This document shows, one piece after another, positions 24,204 to 32,879 of a stretch of DNA of 42,383 nt (position 1 is its first letter; every line of letters begins with the position of its first letter). Position numbers and translations under genes: made by a program. The notes beneath the pieces are model-generated. The model was not told where the DNA came from, did no database searches, and saw only the letters and a list, made by a program, of their open reading frames with translations. Origin of the DNA: JAKVAV01 sp964635965 (lineage in GTDB: Bacteria; Bacteroidota; Bacteroidia; Flavobacteriales_D; Cryomorphaceae); NCBI GenBank assembly GCA_964635965.1, contig CAZWQX010000014.1:1-42383 (forward strand), written 5' to 3'.

Positions 24204-25762
24204 CTAAGTTTTTTGGAGAGTGTTACTGTTTCTTCTACCTCTTTAAGTCCATTCAATTCAGCGCCGAAATAGAGGGATTTTTCCAAGGGATCATATCCCG
24301 AAGCTTCCACAAGGATGGAATACTTCTGATTAGTATTCAAGGCAAGAATAAATGAACCTGAATCACCCTTGGTTTGAAATAGCCCTTCAACATTTCCACT
24401 GTCTTCATTGAAGAGAGTAATTAATGCAGTGGATGGCATTTCGGATTGATTTGCCGACAATTGACCTCTCAGAATTATGGTATTGTTCTCGTCGAAATCA
24501 ATTTCATATAGATCTTGCAGGCCATATCCACCAACTCTTTCAGATGAGAAATATGCCTTGGTTCCATCTTCATTTATCGTGAAGAAAATATCATCACCCG
24601 GAGTATTAATCGGGTAACCAACATTTTGAGGTTTATTGAAATCAGATCCTGTAGATGTTGAAACAAATATGTCATATCCACCCATTGTTTCATGCCCCTG
24701 TGATGCGAAATACAAATCGCCATTGGCATCAACAAAAGGAGCATCTTCGTTAAATGGAGTATTTATCGTTTCGCCGAGATTTACGGGCTCTCCCCATTCT
24801 CCTGTCGGAAGCTTTTTTACCACATAGAGATCCTTCCCTCCAAATCCGCCTTCACGATCACTTGAGAAATACAAAACATCTTCATTCGTGCCATCGTAGC
24901 ATGCACTAGCCTCTTGATGCTTACTATTGACGGATTGATCAAGTTTTTCCGGATCAGACCATTCATAGTGCGAAAACTTGCTCACAAAGAGGTCTCCTGA
25001 ATAACCATCCTTACTTGTGCGATATACAATCAATTCATCTCCACCCGGATTCGTAGCCACCGCAGCGTCGTTTCTATTCGTATTCAAGGGTGCAGGAGCT
25101 GCCTTGACTGCTTTGGAACCAGATTCTAAATCAAGAATGAAAATGTTTTCGTCGAATTGCTCCGAAATATCCTTTTCACTATTGTCATTAAGCCTTCTCC
25201 TAGATGTGAAGTACAAGGTGTTTTTTGAGAAGTCCCAAACAGGTGCATAATCATGGTGCTTGGTATTAACTGTTTCACCCAGATTTTTTATTGTAACCGA
25301 AAGCGGAGATTTCACCATTTCAATTGCGCGATTGGCAGATGATTTCAGGTGTTCAATCTCAGTGACTGATTTCAACCTATCGGCATCATTTTCATAATCT
25401 TGAATCAGGGTCAAGGCATCAAAAAACTTGTAATCTGATATATGATTCTTAGCCAGATAAAATTTCGCCTCTGTATCATCATTGCTCACAGCCAACTCGA
25501 GATAACGTGTCGCTTCAACCTTGTAAGGAGGTAAATGATAATAACTTATACCCAACCTTCCCAGTACAAAAGCATCCTCAGGATTGAGCTTAATCAACTC
25601 AGTATATAGCTCTGAGGCATAGTAGTAATCACCCTGAGTGTAGTAGATATCCGCCTCATAAAGAAGGTTCTTGTAGTATCTACCCATTTTTTTCTGTGCA
25701 TTAGCATTCAGTCCGCATGCCAGTGCAGCAATCAAGCAGAGTATGTAGTATGGTTTTCTCAT
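24200..25762 (-). CDS. TPR-PD40 envelope protein of the T9SS adhesin module
   Basis: 520 residues, signal peptide to about NANAQ. Tetratricopeptide repeats come first (EADIYYTQGDYYYASELY, PEDAFVLGRLGISYYHLP). Five PD40/WD40-like propeller blades follow from about 165 to 415 (YAPVWDFSKNTLYFTSRR, DVLYFSSDREGGFGGKDLY, GDLYFASQGHETMGGYDIF, TKAYFSSERVGGYGLQDLY). A carboxypeptidase-regulatory-like beta domain closes the chain (IILRGQLSANQSEMPSTA). Relatives such as PorE usually continue into an OmpA domain that binds peptidoglycan; this one stops without it. Coupled starts on both sides (ATGA overlaps) tie it to the adhesin and PorP genes. Confidence 0.88.
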   Translation of the reverse strand: MRKPYYILCLIAALACGLNANAQKKMGRYYKNLLYEADIYYTQGDYYYASELYTELIKLNPEDAFVLGRLGISYYHLPPYKVEATRYLELAVSNDDTEAKFYLAKNHISDYKFFDALTLIQDYENDADRLKSVTEIEHLKSSANRAIEMVKSPLSVTIKNLGETVNTKHHDYAPVWDFSKNTLYFTSRRRLNDNSEKDISEQFDENIFILDLESGSKAVKAAPAPLNTNRNDAAVATNPGGDELIVYRTSKDGYSGDLFVSKFSHYEWSDPEKLDQSVNSKHQEASACYDGTNEDVLYFSSDREGGFGGKDLYVVKKLPTGEWGEPVNLGETINTPFNEDAPFVDANGDLYFASQGHETMGGYDIFVSTSTGSDFNKPQNVGYPINTPGDDIFFTINEDGTKAYFSSERVGGYGLQDLYEIDFDENNTIILRGQLSANQSEMPSTALITLFNEDSGNVEGLFQTKGDSGSFILALNTNQKYSILVEASGYDPLEKSLYFGAELNGLKEVEETVTLSKKLR

Positions 25763-28700
25763 CTCAAAAGTGTTACGTCGCCCGAATCAATTAGTTCCCC
25801 ACCATCAAGAAAGGTGACCTTCACGCGCCAGACGTATACGTCTTGCTGACAGAGGTTACCTCGATAGTAGCCATCCCAACCTTGTCGGACATCATTTGAA
25901 ACGAACAGTAGTTCGCCCCATTTATTGAAAATCTGCATTTCGAAATCTTCAACTCCCTTGTATTGAGGGAAGAAGATGTCATTGTTAAACATATCGTCAA
26001 CTGTCCACCAGCCACCACTAGAGCCACCGGCAGAAGGTGTAAAAGCATTTGGAAAAGCAATCCTTGTATCAACATTTCCTTTTACGGCCTGATCTACAGT
26101 GAAAGTGTCAACACAACCAAATTCGTTATTTGCAATTAGCGTTACAGGATGCCATCCCGTAGTTTCATAGAAGTGATAGGGTGAAAATTCGGTTGAAGTT
26201 GCCCCATCCCCAAAGTCCCAGAAATAAGTGGTAGCATTGGTAGATAAGTTCAAGAAATAGACCTGATCAGGAACTGTGATCACAGGAGGATTCACGGTAA
26301 AGAAAGCCTCAGCCCTCGGGTGAACAGTCACAATCCCCGGTCTTGCTTCAGTATCTTGCTCCCCTCCAGGTCCCGTTACGGTAAGAGAAACGTTAAACGT
26401 ACCGGGTTCATAGTAAATGTGAGTAGGATTCTCCTCGTTACTTACTGTCCCATCTCCAAAATCCCAGAGGTATTCTACCCCGTAAGTTGAAGTATTGGTG
26501 AAGCTCACAACCAATGGCTGACATCCTTCTCCCTCGCCCTCAAAATCAGCTATCGGAAGAGGAGGTGCAATAACTACAATCTGAGAATCGACAGCGTTAC
26601 AAATTGAATTACCCACGGTGAGCATTATGTTATACTCACCCCATGTTTCGTAGGTATATGTGTTCGGCTCGTTAGGATTCTGCGAGGATTCAGTTTGTCC
26701 ATCACCCCAAATCCAAGTATAATTTGCTCCTTCATTTGCATTGCTGAGATTAACTACATCTATAGTCGCATTTGGGAACTGCTGAACTGCAGGTGAAGCA
26801 ATGAATTGAGCTTCAGGTAAACCAAGAACCGGTAGTTCAAATTCCAACGTGTCTGCACAGCCATAAAGCGAACTTGCAATGAACATAACCGAGTAGGTTG
26901 AATCCTGGGCATTGGCATTAGTGTAGATATATGTTGGGTCTTCTTCTTGAGAGAAGTTTCCATCTCCGAAATACCACAGGTATGAAAATGCTCCAACAGA
27001 GTTGTTTTCGAACTCAGCAGTATACGGAGAACACCCTCCTTCAGGGAAAATAACTTCTGCTTGAATTTCGGGAATAACATCAACTTCTATTGATTGACTC
27101 GCTTGGCAGCCAAATTCAGTAGTGGCGGTAAGCGAAACGGTATATGTTTCAAGCTCGGTTCCCGAGTTGACATAAGTATGTGTATGCAACGAATCGGCAT
27201 TTGAAGAAGTACTCCCATCTCCATAGGTCCATTCGTAGTCAATGGCTCCTTCGGTGAAATTGGCAAAGGTGAAATCAGCCGGAAAACATCCTTCTACAGC
27301 ATCGAGAGCGAGACTAACTTGAGGCAGAGGAAATACGGTAATCGTTCCCGAGGTAGTATCTGTACAACCAAATCCTGATTGGGCGACCATAGTGACATTG
27401 AACTCCTGGGTAGTATCAGCAAAGTTCACAAAGGTGTTCGAGGGATTCGTTATAAATGCCTCATTACCATCACCAAAACTCCAAGAATACGTTGCTGCAC
27501 CGAACGAAGTATTAATGAAGTTTACATCCAATGGAGAACACCCCTCTTCCTCAGGAGCAAATTGGGCAATCACCTCAGGATAGACCGTAATTTGGACGAA
27601 AGAAGTATCAGCACAACCGAATTCGGTAGACGCTATTAACGAAACTTCGAAATTCTGAGGTGCAATAGAAGTCGATACAAACACATGTTCATGCGAAATT
27701 GCCGTTGTGTCAGAGGTTTCACCATCACCATAATTCCAATCATAAGAAGTAGCAACAGAGCTTCCGTTTTGGAAGGTTACTGGATAAGGTGAACATCCCG
27801 CCACTCCACTTGGAAGAATAGAAGAAGATGGTTTAGGGTGTACTATTATTTGACTTCTCGCCGTATCCTCACATCCGAACATAGATGTAGCAACTAATTG
27901 AATATCAAAAGTGTCTGGTTCAAATCCTGCTACTTGATAACCACCAAGTGGCTCCTCCGCAACACTCACAATACCATTGCCCAGATCCCATTGATAAAAG
28001 GAAGCATTCGTACTGGTATTATCGAAAATGAAAGAAAGTGGAGAACAGGCTTCTTCCGGATGCTCAAATGACACTGTAACCGGAGGATAGACCTCAATGT
28101 TTCGCATGAATGATCGACTACAACCTTCTTCAGTATACGCAATTAGCTCTACTGTATAAGTAATGATTTGATTGGTTTCATTGGAAAAGGTATGAGAGTG
28201 AACGGCAGCAGATGTATCTGATATCAGTCCATCACCGTAGCTCCATACAACAGAATCCGCAAGAATGCTTTCATTGGTCAGTTGAATGGTAAGAGGACCA
28301 CAGCCAGAGGTTCTGTCTACGGAAAACTGCGCCACAGGTTCAGGAAAGACTGTAACCTGAGCATCTGCCGTATCGACACAGCCAAAAGCGGAAGTTGCCA
28401 CCAACTCAACATCATAAGTTATGGGAGATAATGTTGTATTTCCATATGTATGCTGTGGATTCGGTGCGGTACTGATAGTACCATCTCCAAATGACCACTG
28501 GTAGGAAATTGCCCCTGTTACCAATGGAAAATTTACCATGAAAGGAGTACATCCCTCACTTTCAGTAAGCGTGAAATCGAAATCAGGTTGCGGAAAAACC
28601 GATATAACGGTGCTTGAGGTATCATTACAGCCATTCGAAGTGTAGGCAATCAATTCTACTTCAAAGTTTTGTATGGTCTGTCCCGTGTTTTCAAAAATAT

Positions 28701-30798
28701 GAGTGGGATTCTCATCAGAGGTGGTCGTTCCATCCCCAAAATCCCACAAATACGAATCCGCATTAATGGAGTTATTTAGAAATATTGCCGGATCAGGATC
28801 ACATGAAGGAATATAGAATGTCTGAAACTGAGATGTTGCTCCAGGGTACACCGTCACTGAACTGGTTGCAGTGTCACGACACCCGAAAGCACTTTGTGTA
28901 ATCAAGGTAACCGTGTAAATCGAATCGACATCACCAAAATTCATGAAGGTATTTGTAGGACTTTCATCCCCTGAGCCTCCGCCTCCTCCAAATATCCAGG
29001 TATACGAATCTGCTCCAAAAGAGGTATTGGTGAAGTTTACATCAAGCGGGGCGCATCCTTCGGTAGTCAAATGAATAAAATCAGCATTGGGAGCCGGTTC
29101 CACATTTACAGTCCGAGAACTAATCGAAGAACAATTAGCCGTTGCGACTTCTAGGGATACTGTATATGTTCCCGCACCCGCATATTGATGAGTCGGATTC
29201 TGATCCGTGGATGAAAATCCATCGCCAAAATCCCAATTCCAAGAAATAATAGGATCGCCCGGATCGAAAGTCGACAAATCCGTGAAACTTCCTTCAGAAT
29301 CAACACATACATCCTGTAAGAAAAAGTCAGAAACGGGAGATTCATGAACCTGAACAATCTCCGTATCACTATTCAAACAGCCATTCGGAGATGAAACAGT
29401 AAGGACAACATTATATAATCCCACGGCGTCATAGGTCTGCATGGGAGGTATTTGACCTAGAAATGTATTGCCATTTCCGAAATCCCAAGACCAGTCATTA
29501 ATGGTGCCCAGAGAACCATCGGTAAAGTTTACTTCGAGCGTATCACAGTCATCGGGATTGTCGAGATTAATAATGGCTTCAGGAGCGGGTAAAACCGTTA
29601 TCGGTACATAAGTTGTATCTCGACATCCGCTGGCAGGTCCTCCTACCACTGCAATTAGCTCTACGTTGTAAGTACCCGCAGTTGTGAAGGCGTGTTGAAT
29701 GGTGTTTGCACCTGAAATAACGGGTGGTGTACCATCATCAAAATCCCACTGAAAACCAGTTGCATTTCCTGAAGAATTATTGAAAAAAGTAACTACCTCA
29801 TTTTCACAGACGGTTGAAGCATTTGCGGCTGCATCGGCTGTTGGCGGCCCAACAATTTCAACTTGGATGGTTACTGCATCTATTCCACACAAGTTACTAT
29901 CCAGAAGAGTTACTTCATAAGTACCTATAGCAGGGTATTCAAGTGTTTGAGGAAAAGTAGGTGGCCAAGGAGTCCAATCGACAATTGAGTCATAGCCGAG
30001 ACCCCAATAGTCACCAAAGTTCCAATACTCATATCGTTGGTAGATATTACCTTGAAGCAAACAATTACGCTCGGTGGTATTATTGAAAGTAAACTGGTTA
30101 TCAGGCCAGCATAACACCGTGGCCGACGGAGTAATAGCCGCGTCGTCAATATCCCAAATACGGATGGGATTAAATGTAGCCTGACTCGGCCCACCTTGTA
30201 CCGTATTACAGTAATTCTCTGCGGTCAGCGTTACCACCGTTTCACAGTCGACGGTTCCTGGCAAATACGTATGAAATACTGTTTGACCAAGGTTGGTGTA
30301 ATCGTATACTTCAATAGGAGAACCATCTCCAAAATCCCAGGTAAACTCAGTAGTTTCGGAAGTATTCGTACTTGAATTGATGAATCCCATGGTTTGCGGC
30401 GCACAAGCCTGTGTTAAACCACCTACGGGAATTTGTATCGATGCACTGGTTGCCTCCTCCATAACCACCACACCATTTACAGTACAACCCGTATTGATTT
30501 CGGTGAAAGTCAATAAAAACGTGTCTACTGTTGCAGTGTACGTGTGAGAAATAAAATCAGGCGGAATAAGATCAGCCCCTGTATCCAAGGGTGACCCATC
30601 GCCCCAATCAACCTGCCACTGTCCAATATTATTGGGCGACTGTAGATTGAGTGTAAAGTTGTTTCCGTTACAACTATACCAATACGGAGTGGTGGTAGGA
30701 TTTCCAAAAAAATCAAACAACTCACACTGAGCGCGCAATTGATTACCACCAACTAATAAGGGAAGAACGACTAGAAATACGATTCTTGCAATTCTCAT
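25759..30798 (-). CDS. Giant PKD-repeat surface protein with T9SS type B sorting domain
   Basis: 1679 residues. A signal peptide (cleavage near QLRAQ) is followed by about 18 PKD-like beta domains at roughly 85-95 residue spacing, each with a core like WDFGDGTTTSDENPTHIF and many with a paired cysteine before the next unit (GCxPLxVxF). The last 100 residues are the gliding-motility-type C-terminal domain (FPNAFTPSAGG, MQIFNKWGELLF, GWDGYYRG, DVYVWRVKVTF), which sends the protein through the T9SS. It should be a long filamentous adhesin on the cell surface. It is the first gene of an operon with the PD40 and PorP genes. A short hairpin lies just upstream of the ATG. Confidence 0.93.
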   Translation of the reverse strand: MRIARIVFLVVLPLLVGGNQLRAQCELFDFFGNPTTTPYWYSCNGNNFTLNLQSPNNIGQWQVDWGDGSPLDTGADLIPPDFISHTYTATVDTFLLTFTEINTGCTVNGVVVMEEATSASIQIPVGGLTQACAPQTMGFINSSTNTSETTEFTWDFGDGSPIEVYDYTNLGQTVFHTYLPGTVDCETVVTLTAENYCNTVQGGPSQATFNPIRIWDIDDAAITPSATVLCWPDNQFTFNNTTERNCLLQGNIYQRYEYWNFGDYWGLGYDSIVDWTPWPPTFPQTLEYPAIGTYEVTLLDSNLCGIDAVTIQVEIVGPPTADAAANASTVCENEVVTFFNNSSGNATGFQWDFDDGTPPVISGANTIQHAFTTAGTYNVELIAVVGGPASGCRDTTYVPITVLPAPEAIINLDNPDDCDTLEVNFTDGSLGTINDWSWDFGNGNTFLGQIPPMQTYDAVGLYNVVLTVSSPNGCLNSDTEIVQVHESPVSDFFLQDVCVDSEGSFTDLSTFDPGDPIISWNWDFGDGFSSTDQNPTHQYAGAGTYTVSLEVATANCSSISSRTVNVEPAPNADFIHLTTEGCAPLDVNFTNTSFGADSYTWIFGGGGGSGDESPTNTFMNFGDVDSIYTVTLITQSAFGCRDTATSSVTVYPGATSQFQTFYIPSCDPDPAIFLNNSINADSYLWDFGDGTTTSDENPTHIFENTGQTIQNFEVELIAYTSNGCNDTSSTVISVFPQPDFDFTLTESEGCTPFMVNFPLVTGAISYQWSFGDGTISTAPNPQHTYGNTTLSPITYDVELVATSAFGCVDTADAQVTVFPEPVAQFSVDRTSGCGPLTIQLTNESILADSVVWSYGDGLISDTSAAVHSHTFSNETNQIITYTVELIAYTEEGCSRSFMRNIEVYPPVTVSFEHPEEACSPLSFIFDNTSTNASFYQWDLGNGIVSVAEEPLGGYQVAGFEPDTFDIQLVATSMFGCEDTARSQIIVHPKPSSSILPSGVAGCSPYPVTFQNGSSVATSYDWNYGDGETSDTTAISHEHVFVSTSIAPQNFEVSLIASTEFGCADTSFVQITVYPEVIAQFAPEEEGCSPLDVNFINTSFGAATYSWSFGDGNEAFITNPSNTFVNFADTTQEFNVTMVAQSGFGCTDTTSGTITVFPLPQVSLALDAVEGCFPADFTFANFTEGAIDYEWTYGDGSTSSNADSLHTHTYVNSGTELETYTVSLTATTEFGCQASQSIEVDVIPEIQAEVIFPEGGCSPYTAEFENNSVGAFSYLWYFGDGNFSQEEDPTYIYTNANAQDSTYSVMFIASSLYGCADTLEFELPVLGLPEAQFIASPAVQQFPNATIDVVNLSNANEGANYTWIWGDGQTESSQNPNEPNTYTYETWGEYNIMLTVGNSICNAVDSQIVVIAPPLPIADFEGEGEGCQPLVVSFTNTSTYGVEYLWDFGDGTVSNEENPTHIYYEPGTFNVSLTVTGPGGEQDTEARPGIVTVHPRAEAFFTVNPPVITVPDQVYFLNLSTNATTYFWDFGDGATSTEFSPYHFYETTGWHPVTLIANNEFGCVDTFTVDQAVKGNVDTRIAFPNAFTPSAGGSSGGWWTVDDMFNNDIFFPQYKGVEDFEMQIFNKWGELLFVSNDVRQGWDGYYRGNLCQQDVYVWRVKVTFLDGGELIDSGDVTLLR

Positions 30799-30803
30799 AC
30801 CCC

Positions 30804-30822
30804 GCGTTTACGGAAAAAACGC
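30804..30822. repeat. Short inverted repeat next to the adhesin start
   Basis: GCGTTT-ACGGAAA-AAACGC is a perfect 6-base stem with a 7-base loop. It ends five bases from the adhesin ATG at 30798. In the mRNA it could limit ribosome access, but a chance occurrence is possible. It is not followed by a U tract, so it is not a terminator. Confidence 0.3.
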
Positions 30823-30882
30823 AGAAAGGTTAGTCAATTTAGATGGCTTGGAGTCGGAGAAAAATCTAAAATCTAAATAGAA

Positions 30883-32028
30883 TCAATGAGGATCCTGAAA
30901 ATCAGGGTTTTGGATAAACTCTTCATCTGTTAGCGTTTCAAGAAAGGCTACTAATGCGTCAACATCCTGCTCGGATAATCCCAAACCCACACCAGGGAAT
31001 TTCATGAGCGGATCTAAAGTCGAAGAAGGGTGTCCACCTTCATTGTAATGTTGAACCACTTCTTCTAGGGTCGCAAATCTCCCGTCGTGCATGTAGGGAG
31101 CAGTAAGAGCAATATTTCTCAGCGTTGAAGTTTTGAATTGGCCCCTTGTCAATGGGTTCCCCGTTACTTCTTCTCTGCCAAGATCATCTGTAAAAACAGA
31201 GTCGATACCGTTATTATGGAACTGCTGATCAGTGAAAAGAGTCAGAGAGCCTCCATGACAATGAAAGCAATCTCCCCCATTTTGACCGCCGGGAAAAACC
31301 TCAGGATCACCTCCCTCTGCCAGGAATAGTTCCAAACCCAGCTGCTCTTGAATTGTTAACTGTTCCGGGCCATATTGTGCACGATCAAATCGGCTATTCG
31401 CCGAAACCATGGTACGCACAAACTGAGCCAAGGCATAGGTAATTCGAATGGAATCGACACATGGCGTACCAAAAGCGGCAGTAAACATTTCTTGGTAGGT
31501 CGAATCAGAACCAATCCTATCCACGGCCTCCGCCCAAGTCAAATCCATTTCTATTGGATTGGGAATGGGTTCAAGAAGCTGTTCTTCAAGTGTGGCAACA
31601 CTTCCATCCCAAAAGAAGCTGGTGTTCCAAGCCATGTTTACCAGCGGCATGCTATTTCTTCGTGTTACATCACCATATAGCCCAACACTGAATTGCGCAT
31701 TGTCCGAAAAGGAAGCATCGGGAAAGTGGCAAGATCCGCAACTGATAGTGTTATTCCTGGAAAGATCCTTTTCCCAGAATAAATGTCGTCCCAGTTCAAT
31801 ACCTTCAACTGTGAACGGATTATCAGCAGGAATTATCGGATCAGGAAAGAAAAATGGCTTCTCAAATTCAAAGGGAGTTACTGATCCGGAAACAACTTCG
31901 CACAAATTCGACTCATCATTCTGTGACACTTCGTCATCGTCTTTCTTACACGAAAAGAAAATGACAATTGCCGAGAGCAATACAAGTCTGGATAGCCGAA
32001 AAAACTTACGTGGTTCTTTAGAACTCAT
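30883..32028 (-). CDS. mbnH: MbnH-like di-heme enzyme (MauG/cytochrome c peroxidase family)
   Basis: 381 residues. A lipobox IVIFFSC puts the lipid on Cys27, so it is anchored in a membrane facing the periplasm. Two heme c motifs are present: CGSCH (Cys97, Cys100, His101) and CFHCH (Cys254, Cys257, His258). The conserved family segments LGRHLFWEKDLSRNNTISC, NSMPLVNMAWNTSFFWDG and ALTAPYMHDGRFATLEEVV are intact. CCP-family enzymes reduce peroxide, while MauG/MbnH members use high-valent hemes to oxidise protein tryptophan. The ATG directly abuts the TAA of the MbnP-like gene, the arrangement of known MbnP-MbnH pairs, so tryptophan modification of that partner is the best guess. Confidence 0.82.
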   Translation of the reverse strand: MSSKEPRKFFRLSRLVLLSAIVIFFSCKKDDDEVSQNDESNLCEVVSGSVTPFEFEKPFFFPDPIIPADNPFTVEGIELGRHLFWEKDLSRNNTISCGSCHFPDASFSDNAQFSVGLYGDVTRRNSMPLVNMAWNTSFFWDGSVATLEEQLLEPIPNPIEMDLTWAEAVDRIGSDSTYQEMFTAAFGTPCVDSIRITYALAQFVRTMVSANSRFDRAQYGPEQLTIQEQLGLELFLAEGGDPEVFPGGQNGGDCFHCHGGSLTLFTDQQFHNNGIDSVFTDDLGREEVTGNPLTRGQFKTSTLRNIALTAPYMHDGRFATLEEVVQHYNEGGHPSSTLDPLMKFPGVGLGLSEQDVDALVAFLETLTDEEFIQNPDFQDPH

Positions 32029-32784
32029 TTATTTCCAAACGAATGACTTCGCCATATTATCCGCCACTTTAATTCCAAGTTCCATTTGATCGGGAGAGCC
32101 GTGAAACGTGTTTTCAACTGCTAAGTCTATCACACCTGTTGAGCTGGAAAAAATACTATCGACTTCGATTGCAAAAGCGCATAAAATTGAGTTTCCGTTA
32201 TCGGCAGTCATGTTTTTCTGGAATGTACCAAGCTCACGATACAACGTATCCGTACCCGTATGAAAAGCGTAGGTCATGGGCAGGTTCTCGTGATCATTTA
32301 CATCTGTATTAAATCTACCCTCGAAAGTGAAGAATCGGTAACCCGAACTCCACACCCAATACATACCGTTGGTAACACTAAGTGGATGGTCAGGACCATA
32401 CTGTGCAACAGAAAAATCAGGATCTTGAGTTCCATTCATATTAGGTGATACGCCTAAATCATAACTAATCCCCGAGTAACTGCCTGGAGCAATTTGAAAT
32501 TCCAAGGTCCGCTGATTTGCGTTTAAATCAACTAATTCGATATCGGACAGCACAACAGTGCTTCCATTCGCAGAGTGCAATTTTATATTCGATAAATAGA
32601 ATTTTATCGCGGTTGTATTAAATGGATAACCTTCTGCGCTCTCCATTGTAGATCCCATTTGCATTTCCGTACCCCCAAAACGTGGGTCGAAGGTCATAAG
32701 GAGTTTAGAATCAGGGGTCGATTCGTCATCATCGCAACCGATCAAAATTCCCATAACCAGTGCGAATAAAAATACTTTCTTCAT
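32029..32784 (-). CDS. mbnP: MbnP-like lipoprotein
   Basis: 251 residues with the lipobox GILIGC (Cys17). The mature chain is all-beta and matches the MbnP family: LMTFDPRFGGTEM, FNTTAIKFYLSNIKL, TNGMYWVWSSGYRFFTFEG and LPMTYAFHTGTD. Only three tryptophans occur: Trp143 and Trp145 in the conserved MYWVW motif, and Trp250 at the C-terminus. In characterised MbnP a tryptophan is oxidised to kynurenine by MbnH and helps bind copper, so Trp143 or Trp145 is the candidate. There is no methanobactin precursor or biosynthesis gene nearby, so the role is more likely general copper handling. A perfect TAATTTTG element lies 35 bases upstream. Confidence 0.8.
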   Translation of the reverse strand: MKKVFLFALVMGILIGCDDDESTPDSKLLMTFDPRFGGTEMQMGSTMESAEGYPFNTTAIKFYLSNIKLHSANGSTVVLSDIELVDLNANQRTLEFQIAPGSYSGISYDLGVSPNMNGTQDPDFSVAQYGPDHPLSVTNGMYWVWSSGYRFFTFEGRFNTDVNDHENLPMTYAFHTGTDTLYRELGTFQKNMTADNGNSILCAFAIEVDSIFSSSTGVIDLAVENTFHGSPDQMELGIKVADNMAKSFVWK

Positions 32785-32819
32785 TAAACGAACTCTCTTT
32801 ATTTTTCTCCTGATTAATA

Positions 32820-32827
32820 CAAAATTA
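32820..32827 (-). promoter_or_regulatory. Putative -7 promoter element TAATTTTG
   Basis: Exact TAnnTTTG match 35 bases before the ATG at 32784. It would drive the mbnP-mbnH pair. No clear -33 element is seen. The divergent addA start lies only 52 bases on the other side. Confidence 0.45.
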
Positions 32828-32879
32828 GCCTATTTTTCCCTTCGGAGAGAGGATTGATTTACATTGAAAGTATTTGCAA

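Noticed and set aside
27379..27639. Plus-strand open frame inside the giant PKD gene
   Set aside because: It is antisense to a strongly supported domain repeat and has no recognisable protein features; the same holds for the other short antisense frames in the window.
25759..30798. Tandem repeats as a CRISPR array or nucleotide satellite
   Set aside because: The periodicity is at protein level (PKD domains of about 90 residues); the DNA repeats are diverged and have no fixed repeat-spacer pattern.
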